DNA from: Bacillus shivajii
GTDB lineage: Bacteria; Bacillota; Bacilli; Bacillales; Salisediminibacteriaceae
NCBI RefSeq assembly: GCF_020519665.1
Contig: NZ_CP084703.1
Location: 434,001-498,000, forward strand
DNA length: 64,000 nucleotides
Direction of reading: 5' to 3'
Both the position numbers and the translations under genes were made by a program. This document shows positions 60,170 through 64,000 of the stretch, piece after piece (position 1 is the stretch's first letter; every line of letters begins with the position of its first letter). The notes beneath the pieces are model-generated. The model did no database searches. It saw only the letters and a program-made list of their open reading frames with translations, and was not told the origin of the DNA.

Positions 60170-60330
60170 AGTTTTATGGTTGTCTCATATTGGTATGGAA
60201 GTAAGCTGCGAGACTCCAGTGGGGACAGCTTGACCCAAAAATCACATAAAACGAACGAAGTTTGTTTTGGGAAGTGTTGTCTGTGGTAAACAAGACATGG
60301 TGAGAGCAAGTAGCGTCTACTTCCCAACAT
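60170..60330. repeat. Degenerate GC-richer intergenic repeat
   Basis: Contains GCTGCGAGACTCCAGTGGGG, similar in style to the element at 47955-48000 (GAGACTCCGACGGG), and weak inverted ends around GGAAGTA...TACTTCC. No gene. Confidence 0.45.
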
Positions 60331-60478
60331 AAACGGTGTTTCTGTTTACACGTAAACTAAATTTTCACGGTCGTCAAATTTAAATTTTGCATTGTTGTTA
60401 AATCTCATAAGAATATTTGACACAACGGAGTGTGCAAATAATAATGTATAAATAACACATTTTTCAATCAATGAATTT

Positions 60479-60566
60479 TTTTATAAAAGCTCTTTTCTTC
60501 ATATACAGTTTACGCTTGCTTCTATATAAATGAAGGTATAAGAGATTGAAAATAGCTTTTATAAAG
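60479..60566 (+). promoter_or_regulatory. Long stem-loop leader before alr
   Basis: The arms TTTATAAAAGCTCTTTTC (60479-60497 region) and GAAAATAGCTTTTATAAA (60548-60565) pair over about 18 bp with one mismatch. Inside, CTTCAT (60497-60502) can pair with ATGAAG (60530-60535). The structure ends about 14 nt before the RBS AGGAGGGG of alr and could influence its translation or processing. I do not recognise a known riboswitch. Confidence 0.5.
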
Positions 60567-60593
60567 AAACGCTAACTAGGAGGGGCATATCCG

Positions 60594-61766
60594 TTGTCAA
60601 AATTACATCCCTTTTACCGAGATACATGGGCCGAAGTTAACTTAAATGCAATATCGGAAAATTTAATCAATATACAATCGATTCTTCCTAAAGGGGTAGA
60701 AACAATGGCGGTGGTTAAGGCAAATGCATATGGCCACGGAGCGATCGATGTAGCCAAAGCAGCCTTATCCTCTGGAGCGACATTTTTAGGGGTGGCGATC
60801 CTAGATGAAGCGATAGCTCTTAGAGAAGCTGGAATAACAGCACCTATTCTTGTCCTTGGACATGTTAGGCCGGAGAATGCGATTTATGCAGCAGAAAAGG
60901 GGATTACACTTACTGTTTTTCAAAAAGATTGGGTAGAAAAAGTAGCTCAGGAAATTGATGAAAACACTCCGAAAATAAAATGTCATGTAAAAATTGATAC
61001 TGGTATGGGACGAATTGGTATAAGAACCATTGAGGAAGGAAAAGCTTTAATCAGAACATTAAAGCAATCTCCATTATTTGAAGTTGATGGGATTTATACG
61101 CATTATGCTACGGCTGATGAAGTAGATACAACTTATGTTGAAATACAACAAGGTCGCTTTGATAAAATGGTTCAATGGTTTGAACGAGAATGGGGACAAG
61201 TGGTTCCGTATAAACATTGTGCTAATTCAGCTACTACATTAAGATTTGCAGAACGAAGTTATAACTTAGTTCGTGTTGGTATATCAATGTATGGCCTTTC
61301 TCCTTCAGAGGAAATTAAAGACGAACTACCAGTTCCACTTATTGAAGCATTTTCTCTTCATAGTCGAATCACTCAAGTGAAGCAAATGACGGAAGGTGAA
61401 TTTATAAGCTACGGCGCGACATATGAAACAAAGGAAAATGAATGGATTGCAACAATTCCAATCGGTTATGCAGATGGGTGGATAAGAGCCCATAGTGGTG
61501 GAGATGTATTAGTGGATGGGAGAAGGCGTCCGATCGTCGGGCGTATTTGTATGGATCAATTAATGGTCTCTTTAGATGAAAGAGTTGAAGAGGGTACTAA
61601 AGTCACATTACTTGGGAAGCAAGGAGAAGAACACATTACGATTGATGAAGTGGCGAGAAGACTTCAGACAATTAGTTATGAAATCCCTTGTTCAATCAGT
61701 TACCGTGTACCTCGGGCTATCATGCAAAACAACCAAATTTCACATGTGCATAATAAAATCTTTTAA
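60594..61766 (+). CDS. alr: Alanine racemase
   Basis: A 390-residue PLP enzyme making D-alanine for peptidoglycan. The PLP Lys42 is in AVVKANAYGHGA, and the catalytic Tyr segment is ISYGATYE followed by IPIGYADGW; the substrate Arg region IDTGMGRIGIR is present. It starts at TTG, supported by TAGGAGGGGCATATCCG just before it. It follows the LolA-like gene and precedes ndoAI-ndoA, as in many Bacillus genomes. Confidence 0.96.
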   Translation: MSKLHPFYRDTWAEVNLNAISENLINIQSILPKGVETMAVVKANAYGHGAIDVAKAALSSGATFLGVAILDEAIALREAGITAPILVLGHVRPENAIYAAEKGITLTVFQKDWVEKVAQEIDENTPKIKCHVKIDTGMGRIGIRTIEEGKALIRTLKQSPLFEVDGIYTHYATADEVDTTYVEIQQGRFDKMVQWFEREWGQVVPYKHCANSATTLRFAERSYNLVRVGISMYGLSPSEEIKDELPVPLIEAFSLHSRITQVKQMTEGEFISYGATYETKENEWIATIPIGYADGWIRAHSGGDVLVDGRRRPIVGRICMDQLMVSLDERVEEGTKVTLLGKQGEEHITIDEVARRLQTISYEIPCSISYRVPRAIMQNNQISHVHNKIF

Positions 61767-61769
61767 CAG

Positions 61770-61900
61770 ATCATTTTCTTGTACTATTAGAATTTATATA
61801 ATTTCGGTTGATAGTATAACTGATACTGCGGTTACTCGTCGCAGGTAAAGAGTACTAAGAATCTCTTTAACGATAAGCCAAGTTCTGTTTGAAAATCTTC
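61770..61900. repeat. Dispersed repeat fragments downstream of alr
   Basis: Shares ACTATTAGAATTTATAT...GATAGTATAAC with 44466-44504 and TGCGGTTACTCGTCGCAGGTA with the reverse complement of the family A tandem unit (9830-9862). It also shares CTAAGAATCTCTTTAACGATAAGCCAAGTT with 32187-32215. A patchwork of modules without a gene. Confidence 0.65.
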
Positions 61901-62090
61901 ATCCTCTATTTTTTAGAAAGCAAAAAAGGGGAGATGACACAAGAAAATGAGATCAATTTAGAGGGATTTAGGGAAAATTGCCGAAAAAACTTTGTTAAAG
62001 ATCAAAAAGTCACTTTGCAATCGCCTATAGCAAGTGATATTATAAAGAAGGATTAAAAAAACGGATGATGCTGCGTTGGAGGTGTTTTTT

Positions 62091-62369
62091 GTGTCCGAAG
62101 AGAACACAAAAAAAATTATGGTAAGCTTACCGCAACATTTAGTGAACGAACTTGATGGTTTACTGGAAAGACAGAATGTTAACCGCAGTGAAATAATTCA
62201 CCAAGCTACGAAAATGTACTTGAGAGAACAAAAGAAACAACAAATCCGCGAAACGATGCAACAAGGCTATATGGAAATGGCGAAAATTAACTTGAACATT
62301 GCAACAGAATCCTTTCTTGTTGAGGAGGAGGCCGAGAATACGTTGGATCGCTTAGTTAGTGGGGTGTAA
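62091..62369 (+). CDS. ndoAI: Antitoxin EndoAI (NdoAI)
   Basis: A 92-residue ribbon-helix-helix antitoxin: [38 protein letters not shown] is its DNA-binding and dimer region (core quoted: [15 protein letters not shown]). The GTG start at 62091 follows GGAGGTGTTTTTT; an upstream TTG is in the leader. The C-terminal part wraps the EndoA toxin. It lies 4 bp before ndoA, forming the chromosomal type II pair typical of Bacillus. Confidence 0.92.
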   Translation: MSEENTKKIMVSLPQHLVNELDGLLERQNVNRSEIIHQATKMYLREQKKQQIRETMQQGYMEMAKINLNIATESFLVEEEAENTLDRLVSGV

Positions 62370-62373
62370 GGGA

Positions 62374-62724
62374 TTGATTGTAAAACGTGGTGATGTTTAT
62401 TTTGCTGACCTTTCACCCGTTGTTGGTTCTGAACAAGGTGGAATCCGACCGGTTCTTATTATTCAAAACGATATCGGGAACCGCTTTAGCCCGACGGTTA
62501 TTGTGGCAGCAATTACAGCGCAAATTCAAAAAGCGAAATTGCCAACACATGTGGAAATTAATGCGAAAAGATATGGATTTGATCGAGATTCCGTCATACT
62601 TCTAGAACAAGTCCGCACCATTGATAAGCAACGTCTAACGGATAAGATCACGCATCTGGATGATGATATGATGGCAAAAGTTAATGATGCTTTGATGATC
62701 AGTCTTGGTTTGATTGACTTTTAA
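62374..62724 (+). CDS. ndoA: mRNA interferase EndoA (MazF/PemK family toxin)
   Basis: A 116-residue endoribonuclease nearly identical in pattern to B. subtilis Ndo[36 protein letters not shown] with the conserved Arg/Pro, [18 protein letters not shown] and [17 protein letters not shown] with the catalytic Thr/Arg. It cleaves single-stranded mRNA, in the B. subtilis enzyme at UACAU-type sites. The start is TTG 62374, giving the family N-terminus; the RBS overlaps the ndoAI stop. Confidence 0.95.
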   Translation: MIVKRGDVYFADLSPVVGSEQGGIRPVLIIQNDIGNRFSPTVIVAAITAQIQKAKLPTHVEINAKRYGFDRDSVILLEQVRTIDKQRLTDKITHLDDDMMAKVNDALMISLGLIDF

Positions 62725-62780
62725 ACATCTATATCCTTATTCATGGTATGGTAAACAAGCCGTATATAAACATGATAATG

Positions 62781-62813
62781 AAAGACTCCGAAAAAAATCG
62801 GTGTCTTTTGTAT
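62781..62813 (+). terminator. Terminator after ndoA
   Basis: AAAGACTCCGA / TCGGTGTCTTT with loop AAAAAA, then TGTATTTTCT. Confidence 0.7.
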
Positions 62814-63079
62814 TTTCTCGGGTTATTTCTTGTTATGCTAAATAGCTAAGTGAGTCATAAAAGTGCATAGTCGTTACTAATATAGAAGGTACATTGTTTT
62901 TGTATCTTTTTTATTATGCCATGATAAATGAGGGTGAATGATACAGATAGGGGTATGTGTTGTGGATAAATGTGGTCTCTTGTCGGAAATGTTGTTAAAA
63001 GGACTACTTTCGTTGCAATCAGCAAAAATCAGTGAAATAATAGAAGCAACAAGTAGAATAAAGTGGGGGCAATGATAGA
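62814..63079. other. Intergenic region upstream of rsbR
   Basis: A weak hairpin AAGGTACA...TTGTATCTT with TTTTTT lies at about 62886-62913, perhaps a second terminator. The remainder should contain the promoter of the rsb operon. No gene seen. Confidence 0.45.
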
Positions 63080-63904
63080 ATGAATTCATTTATTCGTGAA
63101 CTTATCATTAATAGTCAAAATGATATTGTCGATGAATGGTTGAAAGAAATTACACAATTTAGGTCACAAGACCAGTTACAAAACATTACTGATGCGATGT
63201 ATGAAAATACGAATCGCGAGTTTGTAACGAAATTAATTTCAACAGTTGATAAAAATGAAACCGAATTTCAGGACGAGCTGATCGAATTTACAGAAAAGCT
63301 GATCCAGTTAGGTTGGCCTCTAAATTATATAACACGAGGGCTACAAGAATTCCGTAAAATTACTGTAGAAAAAATATCTCAAGAAGGTTCTAATCCTTCC
63401 CAAACCATTGAATATTTCCAAGAAGTTGAAAACTGGATTGACGGCGTAGTAAACATCTTAGTGAATGAATATTCGGGCTCTTGGGAAAACACGGTTTTTT
63501 TGCAAAAAATGGCCTTGAAAGAGCTTTCTGCTCCGTTGATCCCTGTTGTGGATAAAATTAGTGTGATGCCGTTAATAGGTACAATAGATACAGAACGCGC
63601 TAGGTTAATCATGGAAAACTTACTCGATGGTGTCATTAACCATCGTTCTGAAGTGGTGTTAATAGATATTACAGGGGTTCCTGTTGTTGACACAATGGTT
63701 GCTCATCATATTATTCAAGCAGCAGACGCAGTTAGACTAATAGGATCGAAATGTATATTAGTAGGGATAAGGCCTGAAATTGCTCAAACAATTGTTAACT
63801 TAGGGATCGATCTCAGTAAGTTTCCGACGAAAAGTAGCATGAAAAAAGGAATGGAAGCTGCTCTTGAAATAACGAACCGGAAAATCGTAGATATTGAGAA
63901 TTAA
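63080..63904 (+). CDS. rsbRA: RsbR-type stressosome protein
   Basis: A 274-residue stressosome component. The N-terminal ~135 residues are the globin-like sensor region. The C-terminal STAS domain (about 148-265) contains LIPVVDKISVMPLIGTIDTERA, VLIDITGVPVVDTMVAHHI with the phosphorylatable Thr, and VGIRPEIAQTIVNLGIDL. Together with RsbS and RsbT it relays environmental stress to sigma-B. The start is ATG 63080 behind GGGGGCAATGATAGA. rsbS follows immediately. Confidence 0.93.
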   Translation: MNSFIRELIINSQNDIVDEWLKEITQFRSQDQLQNITDAMYENTNREFVTKLISTVDKNETEFQDELIEFTEKLIQLGWPLNYITRGLQEFRKITVEKISQEGSNPSQTIEYFQEVENWIDGVVNILVNEYSGSWENTVFLQKMALKELSAPLIPVVDKISVMPLIGTIDTERARLIMENLLDGVINHRSEVVLIDITGVPVVDTMVAHHIIQAADAVRLIGSKCILVGIRPEIAQTIVNLGIDLSKFPTKSSMKKGMEAALEITNRKIVDIEN

Positions 63905-63918
63905 AGGAGGATTTGGTT

Positions 63919-64000
63919 TTGCGCATCCCAATATTAAAGCTACATGATTACTTATTAATTTCTGTTCAAGTGGAATTGGATGATCAAACAGCTCTCCAAT
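63919..64000 (+). CDS. rsbS: RsbS stressosome scaffold protein (partial, truncated by the window)
   Basis: The first 27 codons are present: [17 protein letters not shown] followed by [10 protein letters not shown]. This matches the RsbS start ([24 protein letters not shown] in B. subtilis as I recall). The start is TTG 63919 behind AAAGGAGGATTTGG, 14 bp after rsbRA. The gene continues beyond the window. Confidence 0.88.
   Translation, partial: [27 protein letters not shown]

Overview
The window looks like chromosome from a low-GC, spore-forming member of the Bacillaceae, probably an alkaliphilic or halotolerant one. The reasons are close matches to Bacillus subtilis-type genes (sigX/rsiX, rocR-rocA-rocD-rocF, opuA, ndoAI/ndoA, rsbR/rsbS, csaA, mgtE), a YjcZ-type spore peptide, a GerMN lipoprotein, two compatible-solute importers, a ba3-type oxidase, and several exported proteins with long acidic linkers. 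No rRNA, tRNA, CRISPR or prophage was recognised. The species is not identified.

Layout. 0.1-2 kb: MarR regulator and MATE efflux pump. 2.4-4.4 kb (minus): SulP anion transporter and UspA. 4.9-9.4 kb: amino-sugar cluster (ROK kinase, NagR-type GntR regulator behind a dre-like operator, SIS protein, nagA, nagB). 10-12.3 kb: a lipoprotein, a small membrane protein with an F0-c-like helix, a cold-shock protein and a YjcZ-type peptide. 12.6-15.1 kb: LacI regulator and sucrose-type PTS EIIBC, with palindromic operators between them. 15.1-18.3 kb: FapA/DUF342 protein and a crcB pair. 19-21.8 kb: YfcC transporter and isoaspartyl dipeptidase behind an apparent sigma-54 promoter. 21.8-28.4 kb: BCCT transporter with an octapeptide-repeat tail, FMN reductase, csaA and lipoproteins. 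28.7-31.9 kb: membrane protein, CadC/ArsR repressor and Cd/Zn P-type ATPase.

32.4-36.5 kb: flavin reductase, GerMN lipoprotein, and a DUF4097/LiaF-like gene split by an ISL3-family insertion. 36.6-40.6 kb: opuA operon and divergent gbsR-type regulator. 40.8-42.8 kb: tiny membrane peptide, then sigX-rsiX with an ECF promoter. 42.9-50.3 kb: arginine/proline catabolism (rocR, rocA, rocD, proline dehydrogenase, rocF) with sigma-54 promoter and RocR-type upstream sites. 50.5-56.8 kb: mgtE, ba3 oxidase, Fur-box-linked ABC ATPase and rhomboid protease. 57-64 kb: acpS, nnrE/D, LolA-like lipoprotein, alr, ndoAI-ndoA, rsbR and the start of rsbS.

The most notable observation is in the metal-efflux ATPase at 29733-31859. 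Its N-terminal metal-binding domain is intact in frame, except that the first cysteine of the GxTCxxC motif is a TGA codon. A short stem-loop lies at the position expected for a bacterial SECIS. This predicts a selenocysteine-containing HMA domain, or else a single nonsense mutation. Intergenic regions also carry several families of dispersed repeats, including a MITE-like family with 16-bp terminal inverted repeats (TGAATCAATTTCATAA), and a perfect 24-bp-arm palindrome.
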